DNA of 64,000 bases from Streptomyces albipurpureus (GCF_023701525.1 NZ_JAMQAW010000104.1:52767-116766); one strand, 5' to 3'. Counted from the stretch's first letter, positions 41,638-50,904 are shown. The notes: generated from the letters alone by a model not told the origin. Made by a program: numbers and translations.

Positions 41638-42771
41638 GTGAAGCTTCAGCGCAAGAACGGGCTTCGCGCCTCGGCGCTCGGTGCCCTCGCCGTGTCCGGC
41701 GCCCTGGTTCTCACCGCGTGTGGTTCGGACGACAACTCCGACAGCACGGGCGGTAGCGGCGCCAAGACCAGCGCCGCGTCGAACATCAAGTGCGACGGCG
41801 CCCAGGGCAAGCTCCTCGCCTCCGGTTCCAGTGCGCAGAAGAACGCCATGGACCTCTGGGTCAAAAACTACATGGCGGCCTGCTCGGGCGTGGAGATCAA
41901 CTACAAGTCCTCGTCGTCCGGTGAGGGCATCGTCGCCTTCAACCAGGGCACGGTGGGCTTCGCCGGCTCCGACTCGGCGCTCAAGCCCGAAGAGGTCGAC
42001 GAGTCCAAGAAGATCTGCAAGAGCGGCCAGGGCATCAATCTGCCGATGGTCGGCGGCCCGATCGCGATCGGCTACAACCTCGCCGGCGTGGACGAGCTGA
42101 GCCTGGACGCCCCCACCATCGCCAACATCTTCAACGGCAAGATCAAGAAGTGGAACGACCCGGCGATCGTCAAGCAGAACGAGGGCACCTCGCTCCCGGA
42201 CAAGGCGATCCAGGCGTTCCACCGCTCGGAGGACTCCGGCACCACGCAGAACCTGGGCAAGTACCTGGGAGCGGCGGCCAAGAGCGAATGGCCCTATGAG
42301 GCCGAGAAGAAGTGGCCGGCACCCGGCGGCCAGGCGGCCTCCGGCTCCTCCGGTGTCGCCGCCCAGGTCAAGCAGGTGGACGGCGCGATCGGCTACTTCG
42401 AGCTGTCCTACGCCACCTCGCAGTCCATCCCGGCCGTGAAGATCGACACCGGTGCGACGGCACCGGTGGAGGCCACCTCCGAGAACGCGTCCAAGGCGAT
42501 CGCCGCCGCCAAGGTCAAGGGCACGGGCAAGGACCTCGCCCTGGAACTCGACTACGCCACCAAGGCGGACGGCGCGTATCCGATCGTGCTGGTGACCTAT
42601 GAGGTCGTCTGCGACACCGGCAACAAGCCGGAGACCCTGGACACGGTCAAGTCCTTCCTGACGTACACGGCGAGCGACGAGGGTCAGAAGGTCCTCTCGA
42701 CCGCCGGCTACGCCCCGATTCCCACGGAGATCAACGCCAAGGTGCGGGAGACCGTGGCAGGTCTGAAGTAG
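41638..42771 (+). CDS. pstS: Phosphate ABC transporter substrate-binding lipoprotein
   Basis: 377 residues from GTG 41638 with GGAAGGA upstream. Lipoprotein signal peptide with lipobox LTAC (Cys28). The mature protein has the PstS phosphate-binding pattern: ASGSSAQKNAM, SSGEGIVAFNQGTVGFAGSD, and HRSEDSGTTQNLGKYL. It captures phosphate outside the membrane for PstCAB. Controlled by the PHO box about 130 bp upstream, so induced on phosphate starvation. Confidence 0.97.
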   Translation: MKLQRKNGLRASALGALAVSGALVLTACGSDDNSDSTGGSGAKTSAASNIKCDGAQGKLLASGSSAQKNAMDLWVKNYMAACSGVEINYKSSSSGEGIVAFNQGTVGFAGSDSALKPEEVDESKKICKSGQGINLPMVGGPIAIGYNLAGVDELSLDAPTIANIFNGKIKKWNDPAIVKQNEGTSLPDKAIQAFHRSEDSGTTQNLGKYLGAAAKSEWPYEAEKKWPAPGGQAASGSSGVAAQVKQVDGAIGYFELSYATSQSIPAVKIDTGATAPVEATSENASKAIAAAKVKGTGKDLALELDYATKADGAYPIVLVTYEVVCDTGNKPETLDTVKSFLTYTASDEGQKVLSTAGYAPIPTEINAKVRETVAGLK

Positions 42772-43229
42772 CACGGGTCGCCGAACCGGGATCGACCGGC
42801 CGGTGCGTCGACCATGGGCGCACCGGAGGGAGCTCCGGGTCGGATGCGCCCAGGCCAGAACGCGGCGGCATCCCTCTCCGGGCGACTCGGCCCGGCCCCG
42901 GCCCGGGGCCGACGGACCGGGCGGCCAAAGCTCCTGGTTCCGGCCTTGGCTACCGGCCTCGGCTCAGGCCTTGGTTCCAGCGGCCGAAGGCGCCCCGAAA
43001 GGATCGGACCCCCGGGTTGGGGCGCCCCAGGCGCCAGGCGATCGAGTCGCTGTCGGTCTTCGAGACGACACCCGGCTCGGCCCCGACCTCAACCAAGCGT
43101 GATCGGCCGTCGCCCCGCCCCGGAGCGCGGCCCAGCCCCTGGACTCCACCGACTTCACCCACCCCATCCGGTGCACCGCCGCCAGGGGAGGCCCCACCCG
43201 GGGACTCCCCCACACAGACCGGAAAGACC
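42772..43229 (+). other. 458-bp pstS-pstC spacer
   Basis: Unusually long for this operon. It contains the hairpin CGGCCCCG-GCC-CGGGGCCG (42893-42911), which may partly terminate or protect the pstS message. No gene seen. Confidence 0.5.
42893..42911 (+). terminator. Hairpin after pstS
   Basis: Perfect 8-bp GC stem with a 3-nt loop, 121 nt after the pstS stop; no U-tract. Could give more pstS than pstCAB. Confidence 0.45.
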
Positions 43230-44234
43230 ATGGCATCAACCACACCCGTAGACGCACCTCCACCCCCCTCGCCCCCGACCCAGCCGCTCGACGCGAAGAG
43301 CGGCTCCACCGGACGTGCGGGCGACAAGATCTTCCTGGGCCTCTCCCGAGGCTCGGGCATCCTGCTGCTGGTGATCATGGCGTCGATCGCCGCGTTCCTC
43401 GCGTACCGCGCCAGCGTCGCCATCTCCCAGGACGAGGGCAACTTCCTCACCACCTTCGACTGGAACCCGGCCGGTAACCCGCCCGTCTTCGGCATCGCGG
43501 TCCTGCTCTTCGGCACCATCGTCAGCTCGCTGATCGCCATGGTGATCGCGGTACCGGTCGCGGTGGGCATCGCCCTGTTCATCTCGCACTACGCGCCGCG
43601 CCGACTCGCCGCACCGATCGCCTATGTGGTCGATCTCCTGGCCGCCGTACCGTCGATCATCTACGGCATCTGGGGCGCGCTCTTCCTCGTCCCGTACCTC
43701 GAAGGCCTCAACCTCTGGCTGGACGAGTTCTTCGGCTGGACGTACCTCTTCGAGAAGACCGAGATCGGGGTCGCCCGCTCGCTGTTCACCGTGGGCATCC
43801 TGCTCGCGATCATGATCCTGCCGATTGTGACCAGCGTCAGCCGGGAGGTCTTCCTCCAGGTCCCGAAGATCAACGAAGAGGCGGCACTGGCACTCGGCGC
43901 GACCCGCTGGGAGGTCATCCGAATGGCCGTACTGCCCTTCGGTCGTTCGGGAGTCATCTCCGCCTCGATGCTGGGACTCGGCAGGGCGCTCGGCGAGACG
44001 ATGGCCGTGGCCACCGTCCTCTCCCCGAGTTTTGTGATCTCCCTGCATCTGCTCAACCCGGGCGGAGGCACCTTCGCCCAGAACATCGCGGCCAAGTTCG
44101 ACGAGGCCAATGAGCTGGGACGAGACGCTCTGATCGCCTCCGGTCTGGTGCTCTTCATCCTGACCCTGCTGGTCAACGGCGCGGCACGGCTGATCATCGC
44201 CCGCCGCAAGGAGTATTCGGGGGCCAACGCATGA
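43230..44234 (+). CDS. pstC: Phosphate ABC transporter permease PstC
   Basis: 334 residues from ATG 43230 (MASTTPVDAPPPPSP). Six transmembrane helices with the binding-protein-dependent permease EAA-like loop EEAALALGATRWEVIRMAVLPFGRSG. Partner of PstA; its stop overlaps the pstA start (ATGA). Confidence 0.95.
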   Translation: MASTTPVDAPPPPSPPTQPLDAKSGSTGRAGDKIFLGLSRGSGILLLVIMASIAAFLAYRASVAISQDEGNFLTTFDWNPAGNPPVFGIAVLLFGTIVSSLIAMVIAVPVAVGIALFISHYAPRRLAAPIAYVVDLLAAVPSIIYGIWGALFLVPYLEGLNLWLDEFFGWTYLFEKTEIGVARSLFTVGILLAIMILPIVTSVSREVFLQVPKINEEAALALGATRWEVIRMAVLPFGRSGVISASMLGLGRALGETMAVATVLSPSFVISLHLLNPGGGTFAQNIAAKFDEANELGRDALIASGLVLFILTLLVNGAARLIIARRKEYSGANA

Positions 44235-45316
44235 GCCGGACAGCGGTGCAGCACCAGCAGAACAAGCCCACCGACCCGACGCCTCCCCCAACGGACAGCC
44301 TGAGCGGACGGACACTGCCGCGCTGGGCCCCCCTGGGCTTCGCGGCGGGAGCGATCGCGCTGGGCTGTGGACTGGGGGCGGCAGCCGGCTGGCAGAGCGA
44401 GATCCAGTGGGGCCTGGTCTCCGCGATCTTCTTCGTCGTCCTCTCCTATGTGACGACCTCCCTGGTGGAGAACCGGCGACAGGCCAAGGACCGGCTGGCC
44501 ACCAGCGTGGTCTGGGTCTGCTTCATCCTGGCCGTCGTACCCCTGTTCTCGCTGATCTGGGTGACCGTCAGCCGCGGTATCAAGGTCTTCGACGGCTACT
44601 TCCTCACCCACTCGATGGCCGGAGTCCCCGGCTTCGAGGCGGGCGGTGGTGTCTACCACGCCATCATCGGCACCCTGGAGCAGGTCGGACTGGCCACGCT
44701 GGTGTCCGTACCGATCGGACTGCTGACGGCGGTCTACCTCGTCGAGTACGGGGGTGGGGCGCTGGCCAAGGCCGTCACCTTCTTCGTCGATGTGATGACC
44801 GGCATCCCCTCGATCGTCGCGGGACTCTTCATCCTGTCGATCATGCTGCTGTTCGAACTCAGCCCGTCCGGGCTGATGGGCGCACTGGCACTGGCGATCC
44901 TGATGCTGCCGGTCGTGGTCCGCTCCACCGAGGAGATGCTCAAGCTCGTCCCGAACGAGCTGCGCGAGGCATCACTCGCACTGGGCGTGCCGAAGTGGCG
45001 AACGATCGTGAAGGTCGTCATCCCGACCGCGCTCGGCGGTATCACCACCGGTGTGATGCTCGCCATCGCGCGGATCGCGGGCGAGACCGCCCCGATCATG
45101 CTGCTGGTCTTCGGTAGTCAGCTGATCAACGCCAATCCCTTCGAAGGTGCGCAGTCCTCGCTCCCGTTCTACATCTGGGAGCAGTACCGAGTCGGCAGTG
45201 AGGCGTCCTACGACCGCGCCTGGGCCGCCGCCCTGGTCCTGATCGCCTTCGTCATGCTCCTCAACCTGGTGGCCCGCGGCATCGCCCGCTGGAAGGCACC
45301 GAAGACCGGCCGCTGA
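44231..45316 (+). CDS. pstA: Phosphate ABC transporter permease PstA
   Basis: 361 residues with an N-terminal Pro/Gln-rich tail, additional N-terminal helices and the permease core with loop REASLALGVPKWRTIVKVVIPTALGGI and GETAPIMLLVFG. Overlaps pstC by 4 bp. Confidence 0.95.
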   Translation: MSRTAVQHQQNKPTDPTPPPTDSLSGRTLPRWAPLGFAAGAIALGCGLGAAAGWQSEIQWGLVSAIFFVVLSYVTTSLVENRRQAKDRLATSVVWVCFILAVVPLFSLIWVTVSRGIKVFDGYFLTHSMAGVPGFEAGGGVYHAIIGTLEQVGLATLVSVPIGLLTAVYLVEYGGGALAKAVTFFVDVMTGIPSIVAGLFILSIMLLFELSPSGLMGALALAILMLPVVVRSTEEMLKLVPNELREASLALGVPKWRTIVKVVIPTALGGITTGVMLAIARIAGETAPIMLLVFGSQLINANPFEGAQSSLPFYIWEQYRVGSEASYDRAWAAALVLIAFVMLLNLVARGIARWKAPKTGR

Positions 45317-45342
45317 GCGGCCCACTGGAAGTGATCACAAAG

Positions 45343-46119
45343 ATGGCCAAGCGCATCGACATCAGCGGACTGACCGCCTACTACGGCTCCCACAAAGCCA
45401 TCGAGGACATCTCGATGACCGTGGAGCCCCGCTCGGTGACGGCATTCATCGGCCCGTCCGGCTGCGGCAAGTCCACCTTCCTGCGCACCCTGAACCGGAT
45501 GCACGAGGTCACCCCCGGCGGCCGGGTCGAGGGCAAGGTGCTCCTCGACGACGAGAATCTGTACGGGGCACAGGTCGACCCGGTCGCGGTCCGCCGCACG
45601 GTCGGCATGGTCTTCCAACGCCCCAACCCCTTCCCCACCATGTCGATCTTCGACAATGTGGCGGCCGGCCTCCGGCTGAACGGCTCGTTCAAGAAGAGCC
45701 AGCTGCCGGACATCGTCGAGAAGTCCCTACGGGGCGCCAACCTCTGGAACGAGGTCAAGGACCGCCTCCACAAGCCGGGCTCGGGCCTCTCCGGCGGCCA
45801 GCAGCAGCGCCTGTGCATCGCCCGAGCGATCGCGGTCGAGCCCCAGGTACTCCTGATGGACGAACCCTGCTCGGCCCTGGACCCCATCTCCACCCTCGCG
45901 ATCGAAGACCTGATCGGACAGCTGAAGGAGCGCTTCACGATCGTCATCGTGACGCACAACATGCAGCAGGCGGCCCGGGTCTCGGACCGGACGGCATTCT
46001 TCAATCTCTCCGCGGTGGGCCAGCCGGGGAGGCTCATCGAAATAGACGAAACCGAGCGCATCTTCGCCAACCCGTCGGTCCAGGCCACGGAGGACTACAT
46101 CTCGGGCCGCTTCGGCTGA
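45343..46119 (+). CDS. pstB: Phosphate ABC transporter ATP-binding protein PstB
   Basis: 258 residues from ATG 45343 (MAKRIDISGLTAYYGSHKAIEDI); GTG 45331 is less likely because GGAAG is too close. Walker A GPSGCGKS, Q-loop FQRPNPFP, signature LSGGQQQRLCIARA, Walker B VLLMDEPCSALDP. Drives phosphate import with PstSCA. Confidence 0.97.
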   Translation: MAKRIDISGLTAYYGSHKAIEDISMTVEPRSVTAFIGPSGCGKSTFLRTLNRMHEVTPGGRVEGKVLLDDENLYGAQVDPVAVRRTVGMVFQRPNPFPTMSIFDNVAAGLRLNGSFKKSQLPDIVEKSLRGANLWNEVKDRLHKPGSGLSGGQQQRLCIARAIAVEPQVLLMDEPCSALDPISTLAIEDLIGQLKERFTIVIVTHNMQQAARVSDRTAFFNLSAVGQPGRLIEIDETERIFANPSVQATEDYISGRFG

Positions 46120-46176
46120 CCACCGCTCCACCAGTTCGTCTCGCGGTGCTGCCTGGCGGTGCCACCGCAAGACACC

Positions 46177-46215
46177 GGGCCCGCCCTCTCCTCAGGGGGC
46201 GGGCCCACCTGTTTT
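46177..46215 (+). terminator. Terminator of the pst operon
   Basis: GGGCCCGCC / GGCGGGCCC stem (46177-46185/46198-46206) followed by ACCTGTTTT, 57 nt after pstB. Confidence 0.8.
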
Positions 46216-46496
46216 CCCGGCGCCAGCCTGTTTGATGGGTGAGGGGTCTCTGGAGGCGTTGCTGTCCAGTGGGAGACACGAGAAAAGGTGGCTGACGGGC
46301 CGTCCACCAATCGCAGCCGGCCGCCCGGCCCGATGCCCCTTTACTGCGGCACACAGAGCAAGAGGATTGGGTAAGACATGATCAATAGCAGCAGCCGGAC
46401 CAGAAGAGCCAAGTCAGGAGTACGGCCCGGTACCTCAGCCCTCAAGGCTCAGGTACCGAACTCCCCCACCCACCTGGTCGCCGATCCTCAGAATCC
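46216..46496. other. Convergent gap between pstB and pit
   Basis: Contains the hairpin at 46428-46458 and no gene. Confidence 0.4.
46428..46458 (-). terminator. Hairpin downstream of pit
   Basis: 13-bp arms CGGTACCTCAGCC / GGCTCAGGTACCG with one mismatch and a 5-nt loop, 38 nt after the pit stop on the minus strand. Confidence 0.55.
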
Positions 46497-47495
46497 TCAG
46501 CCAAACACCAGATACACAACCCCGTAACTCAACGCGGCCACCGCACCAGCCGCCGGCATGGTGATGAACCACCCCAGGACGATGTTCTTCGCGACTCCCC
46601 AGCGAACCGCGTTCACCCGCTTTGTCGCCCCCACGCCCATGATCGCCGAAGTGATCACATGGGTCGTCGAGATCGGGGCGTGGAACAGGAACGCGGAGCC
46701 GAACATGATCGACGCTCCCGTGGTCTCCGCGGCGAATCCCTGTGGCGGGTCAAGCTCGATGATCTTGCGACCCAGGGTTCGCATGATCCGCCAGCCGCCC
46801 GCGTAGGTACCCAGCGAGAGCATCACCGCACAGGCGACCTTCACCCATGCCGGGATCGCGTCGCCCTGGTTCTCCACATCGGCGATGACCAGCGCCATCA
46901 CCACGATGCCCATCGTCTTCTGGGCGTCCTGGAGGCCGTGGCCCAGCGCCATCGCGGCCGCCGATACGGTCTGCGCGATACGGAAACCGCGCTTCGCCTT
47001 GGAGGGGTTGGACTTACGGAAGATCCACATGATGGCGACCATCACCAGATAGCCGGCGACCAGCCCGACGATCGGCGAGATGAACATCGGGATGACGACC
47101 TTCTCCAGGACGCCCGACCAGATCACCTCCGTACCGCCGGCGAGTGCCGCTCCCACCATGCCGCCGAAGAGGGCGTGCGAGGAGGAGGACGGCAGGCCGA
47201 AGTACCAGGTGACCAGGTTCCAGACGATCGCGCCGAGCAACGCGGCGAAGAGGATGCCCATTCCCTTGCTGCCCTGCGGTGTGGCGATCAAGCCCTCACT
47301 GACCGTCTTGGCCACGCCCTGCCCGAGGAACGCTCCGGCCAGGTTCATCACGGCCGCCATGGCCAGCGCGGCGCGGGGTGTCAGCGCGCGGGTGGAGACC
47401 GAGGTCGCGATCGCGTTCGCGGAGTCGTGGAAGCCGTTGGTGTAGGTGAATCCGAGCGCGACACCAATGGTCACGATCAGAGCAAAGGTGTCCAC
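46497..47495 (-). CDS. pit: Low-affinity phosphate transporter, Pit family
   Basis: A 332-residue permease with about ten TM helices and the PiT signatures: GFHDSANAIATSVSTRAL near the N-terminus and GSAFLFHAPISTTHVITSAIMGVG near the C-terminus. Imports metal-phosphate by proton coupling. The start is 5 bp after the DUF47 gene, as is usual for Pit/DUF47 pairs. Confidence 0.95.
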   Translation of the reverse strand: MDTFALIVTIGVALGFTYTNGFHDSANAIATSVSTRALTPRAALAMAAVMNLAGAFLGQGVAKTVSEGLIATPQGSKGMGILFAALLGAIVWNLVTWYFGLPSSSSHALFGGMVGAALAGGTEVIWSGVLEKVVIPMFISPIVGLVAGYLVMVAIMWIFRKSNPSKAKRGFRIAQTVSAAAMALGHGLQDAQKTMGIVVMALVIADVENQGDAIPAWVKVACAVMLSLGTYAGGWRIMRTLGRKIIELDPPQGFAAETTGASIMFGSAFLFHAPISTTHVITSAIMGVGATKRVNAVRWGVAKNIVLGWFITMPAAGAVAALSYGVVYLVFG

Positions 47496-47500
47496 GGGGT

Positions 47501-48121
47501 TCAGGACTCCTTGACCGCAATGGTCTCCACGGTGTTCGCGACGTGCTCGAAGGCGTCGGCCGCCTCCTCCAGCACATCCACGATCTGCTTGAGCTTGAGT
47601 ACTTCCATCGCGTCGTACTTGCCGTTGAAGAGCTGGGCGAGGAGCTTGCGGTGGATCTGGTCGGCCTGGTTCTCCAGCCGGTTGACCTCGATCCAGTATT
47701 CGGTGAGGTTGTCCATGGTCCGCAGATGCGGCATCGCCTCGGCTGTCAGTTCCGCCGCCCGCGCCAGGACCTCAATTTGCTGCTCAACCCCCTTGGGCAG
47801 CTCCTGTACCTGGTACAGCACGACGAGGTCGACGGCCTCCTCCATGAAGTCCATGATGTCGTCGAGGGAGGACGCGAGCTTGTAGATGTCCTCACGGTCG
47901 AACGGCGTGATGAACGAGGAGTTCAATTGGTGGAAGATGGCATGGGTGGCGTCATCGCCCGCGTGCTCCGCCGCCCGCATGCGTTCCGCGATCTCGGCCC
48001 GGGAAGATGCATCGGCCCCGAGCAGTTCCATCAGGAGCTTGGAGCCCGTGACGATGTTGTCCGCGGACGCCGCGAACATCTCGTAGAAGCTCGTCTCCCT
48101 GGGGGTCAGACGAAAGCGCAC
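47501..48121 (-). CDS. DUF47 (PhoU-like) accessory protein of Pit
   Basis: A 206-residue all-helical protein of the DUF47 family (MRFRLTPRETSFYEMFAASADNIVTGSKLLMELL...). It contains FDREDIYKLASSLDDIMDFMEEAVDLVVLY with PhoU-like metal-binding acidic helices. GTG 48121 has GAGGA 6 nt upstream. DUF47 proteins regulate or are needed by the adjacent Pit permease. Confidence 0.92.
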   Translation of the reverse strand: MRFRLTPRETSFYEMFAASADNIVTGSKLLMELLGADASSRAEIAERMRAAEHAGDDATHAIFHQLNSSFITPFDREDIYKLASSLDDIMDFMEEAVDLVVLYQVQELPKGVEQQIEVLARAAELTAEAMPHLRTMDNLTEYWIEVNRLENQADQIHRKLLAQLFNGKYDAMEVLKLKQIVDVLEEAADAFEHVANTVETIAVKES

Positions 48122-48267
48122 GTGGGGTCCTCAGGGTGCTTTGGATTCGGACAGGCTGATGCTAGGCGCATTCTTCCGGCCACGGCCAACCATCGTTCCT
48201 CAGTGTCGCCCATCGGGCACAGTGATCAGCATGGGGCCCCGGCCGCACCCCCAGAGATTAGGTACCA

Positions 48268-48286
48268 TATACCCACGAGGGGTATA
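48268..48286. promoter_or_regulatory. CsoR operator
   Basis: Inverted repeat TATACCC-ACGAG-GGGTATA, the G-tract/AT dyad typical of Cu(I) CsoR operators, 58 bp before csoR. Implies autorepression. Confidence 0.85.
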
Positions 48287-48344
48287 CGGCCCCGCTCAAC
48301 ACAGCAGTTTCCGGATAAGTACGGCAGGACTACGGGAGGACCCG

Positions 48345-48695
48345 ATGACGACCACCGAGGCGGCAGGCCCCCCGGCCACCGACACCATCCCCGTCACAGA
48401 TCACGATCGGGGCGTGCACGGCTACCACAAGCAGAAGGACGAGCACCTCAAGCGACTGCGCCGGATCGAGGGCCAGGTTCGCGGCCTTCAGCGGATGGTC
48501 GATGAGGATGTCTACTGCATCGACATACTCACTCAGGTCTCCGCCTCGACCAAGGCGCTCCAGTCCTTCGCGCTCCAACTGCTCGAAGAGCATCTGCGGC
48601 ACTGCGTCGCCGATGCGGCGGTCAAGGGTGGCAGCGAGGTGGACGCCAAGGTCGAAGAGGCCACCAAGGCGATCGCCCGCCTGCTCCGCAGCTGA
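48345..48695 (+). CDS. csoR: Copper-sensing repressor CsoR
   Basis: A 116-residue four-helix protein of the CsoR/RcnR family. Cu(I) ligands are present with exact family spacing: Cys58 (DVYCID), His83 and Cys87 (HLRHC). The DNA-binding RLRRIEGQVRGLQRM segment is intact. ATG 48345 has GGGAGGA upstream. It should release its operator upon binding Cu(I). No copper ATPase or CopZ is adjacent, so its main targets are elsewhere, as in Streptomyces lividans. Confidence 0.94.
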   Translation: MTTTEAAGPPATDTIPVTDHDRGVHGYHKQKDEHLKRLRRIEGQVRGLQRMVDEDVYCIDILTQVSASTKALQSFALQLLEEHLRHCVADAAVKGGSEVDAKVEEATKAIARLLRS

Positions 48696-49062
48696 TTCAC
48701 CAAGAGCCTGGCCAGCACTCAGCCAGCCTCAACGGGCTCGCGACACGGAGCGTCTCGCTTCATGCGGTCGATCCGGTAGGGAGCCGGCGCGGTCCATGGC
48801 CCACCTGAATCGAGGCCGGCCGGTCCCGGTCGGCCAGTCCCGCTTGAACAGTCCCAGTTGAACAGTCCCGGTTGAACAGTCCCGGTCGAACAGCCTCTCA
48901 GCCGCTTCGACCGCATCGGCCTCCGTGGCAGCCGTCTCATCCAAGACGCTTCCACATCGATGCGTGCACAGGGTCGATGAGCACACACAGACGGTGGACG
49001 GCATGCAGTGACGGCGGACGGTGTGCAGGTCGGGGCGCACCGTCACCCCGACCCGCGAGCGA
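48696..49062. other. Convergent gap with tandem array
   Basis: 367 bp between csoR (+) and the 58-aa gene (-). It holds the 14-bp array; no gene. Confidence 0.5.
48829..48898. repeat. 14-bp tandem array, five units
   Basis: Consensus GTTGAACAGTCCCG: units at 48829 (GTCGGCCAGTCCCG), 48843, 48857, 48871 and 48885 (GTCGAACAGCCTCT). Inner units are nearly identical, outer ones diverged. Confidence 0.85.
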
Positions 49063-49239
49063 TCACCCCTGGTGGGAGGACCGCTCGACCGCCACCTTCA
49101 GCACCTCGTCGATACGGTCCGAACTGAGCCGCTCCCCATCGGCGGCCGAAGCCGCGATGATCAACTCGCCGCACAGCTCGATCTCGGCGAGGGCCACGTG
49201 GTCCTGGACCAATGTCGTACTGGGCGGAGCCACGTGCAT
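49063..49239 (-). CDS. Small conserved protein, 58 aa
   Basis: From ATG 49239 (MHVAPPSTTLVQDHVALAEIELCG) with AGGAAGAGG just upstream, ending ERSSHQG. Alternating hydrophobic/acidic pattern (LAEIELCGELIIAASAADGERLSSDRIDEVLKVAVE) is that of a small folded helical protein. No family name known to me. It is missed by length-filtered calling because it shares the region with several longer chance frames. Confidence 0.7.
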   Translation of the reverse strand: MHVAPPSTTLVQDHVALAEIELCGELIIAASAADGERLSSDRIDEVLKVAVERSSHQG

Positions 49240-49314
49240 TCACCTCTTCCTGCCGGTACCGGCTTCCTAGCGTAGGGAGTGATGCACACACTGCGCATGG
49301 CACGTCCGGACCAT

Positions 49315-50325
49315 TTAGCCCCTGATCCTCCCGGCATAAATGTCGCGTTCGGCCGGCAGCCGCACGGCCACCCGCGCCCCGAACCCATGCAGCATGGTCG
49401 TCGAGGTGACCATGACCGTTCCGCTCCCATTGGCGAAGGCGAAGCGGTGACGCACCTTCCGCATCCGTCCCTCGTCATCGACGAAGACGTCGAAAGCCAC
49501 CAGATCCCTGGCAAACCCATTCGCCGCCGCCGCCAGTGACGCCCGCGCGGGGGGCCGAGCGACACGCGCCGCCCGCTCGATGTCGGCGATTCCCCGATAG
49601 TGACGCACGCTCCCGCCGTCCATGGTCCGCTCACCCACATACGTCACATCCCGCGCCCCCCGCAGCAGCTCGGCCGCAGCCAACGGATCGGTCGCCCCGC
49701 CCGTGACCAGATTCCCATCGCCCAGGGCGGCCGTGTCGATGCGCACCCACTTGTCGGCAGGCACTCCGGCACCACGGTTCTTCATGTACAGCGCCCCCGG
49801 AGCCATCAGCTCAATCACCGGACGGTTTTCCTCCGCACCCGCGAGGTCCTCGGGAAGGGTGACCGTGAGCCGCCCCATCCCCCGGGCGAAGTCATAGCCG
49901 CCCTCCCCCCTGAGGGTCACCCGGGTACCCCCGGTGACGGTCTCCATGGAGGTGCGCGCCCAAGCACTACGCGCCGCCAGCAGTACATCAGCAGCGGACC
50001 GCACGACATCAGCCGCCGAGCGACCAGAGGGCGCCTTCTCCCCGGGCGCCACACCCTGCCGCATCGCATCGGCCGGCGCCTTGCCGTCCCTCGCCTGGTC
50101 GGCGGGATCATCGACCTCCGCGTCCGCCCGGGACCCGTTCGGCGCTGTCTGACCCCCGCCGAGCTGCCCCTGAGCGCTCTCGAACCCCGGACGTTGATCT
50201 GCGGCCACGCCACCCACCGCCCCGGTGTTCTCGCCTACTGAGCAACCACCGGAGGCGGTCACCACCCCCAGCACCACGACGGCCGCGACCAGCCCGCCCC
50301 TATGCCCGTGCTGTCGCACCACCAT
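49315..50325 (-). CDS. LppX/LprG-like lipoprotein
   Basis: A 336-residue lipoprotein: signal peptide with lipobox ASGGC (Cys28), a disordered Gly/Gln/Ala-rich linker to about residue 105, then a beta-sheet domain (ADVLLAARSAWARTSMETVTGGTRVTLRGEGGYDF... PVIELMAPGALYMKN...) like the LppX_LprAFG fold. Such proteins bind lipids at the outer membrane face. Monocistronic. Confidence 0.75.
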   Translation of the reverse strand: MVVRQHGHRGGLVAAVVVLGVVTASGGCSVGENTGAVGGVAADQRPGFESAQGQLGGGQTAPNGSRADAEVDDPADQARDGKAPADAMRQGVAPGEKAPSGRSAADVVRSAADVLLAARSAWARTSMETVTGGTRVTLRGEGGYDFARGMGRLTVTLPEDLAGAEENRPVIELMAPGALYMKNRGAGVPADKWVRIDTAALGDGNLVTGGATDPLAAAELLRGARDVTYVGERTMDGGSVRHYRGIADIERAARVARPPARASLAAAANGFARDLVAFDVFVDDEGRMRKVRHRFAFANGSGTVMVTSTTMLHGFGARVAVRLPAERDIYAGRIRG

Positions 50326-50500
50326 CGCTGCTAACCCCCAACAACCGGAACTACCGCTTCTGCTTCTGGAGAACGCTGGAGAGCGTTCACGAGAGGCCTC
50401 CGCCCGTCTCGCCTAACGAGTGCCAGGGCCCGCCGTCACGCGAAGCGGACGGCCTAGACGCCCCCGACACCGCGCCCTACGCCCCCAGTACCGTGGTCAG

Positions 50501-50683
50501 GTGATTCCGCAAGACCTCCCGGACAACGAGTCGGCGCCCCATCGGCCGACCACCACCGAACGCGGCTCCTTCACGCTGGCCCACTGCCCATGCGGCTGGA
50601 GTGGACCGGCCCGACGCTCACGCGAGCGCGCTCGTACGGACGCCAGCTCGCATACCTCACCCTCCGCCACGACGACCGGCTAG
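50501..50683 (+). CDS. Small Cys/Trp-motif protein, 60 aa
   Basis: From GTG 50501. It contains GSFTLAHCPCGWSGPARRSRERARTDASSH, a CxCGW...R-rich pattern resembling short streptomycete proteins with a possible zinc knuckle. No strong Shine-Dalgarno is seen. Plausible but not secure. Confidence 0.5.
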   Translation: MIPQDLPDNESAPHRPTTTERGSFTLAHCPCGWSGPARRSRERARTDASSHTSPSATTTG

Positions 50684-50904
50684 CAGAGAGCCGAGAGCGG
50701 GCCGGCCGGCGCTGGCCACCCGGGCCCGGACCCGTACGACCACAGACGACGCCCCACCGGTTCGACGACGAAGCGCCTCCGCATCCGGGACATCCCGGGA
50801 GATCTGGTGACATCGGAGAAGTCAGCAGCCCAAGGCCTGGTGACATATCGCCCGACGACCGGAACACTCAGCCCCCAACACAGTCCTGCCCCGGGGGAGG
50901 CCAG

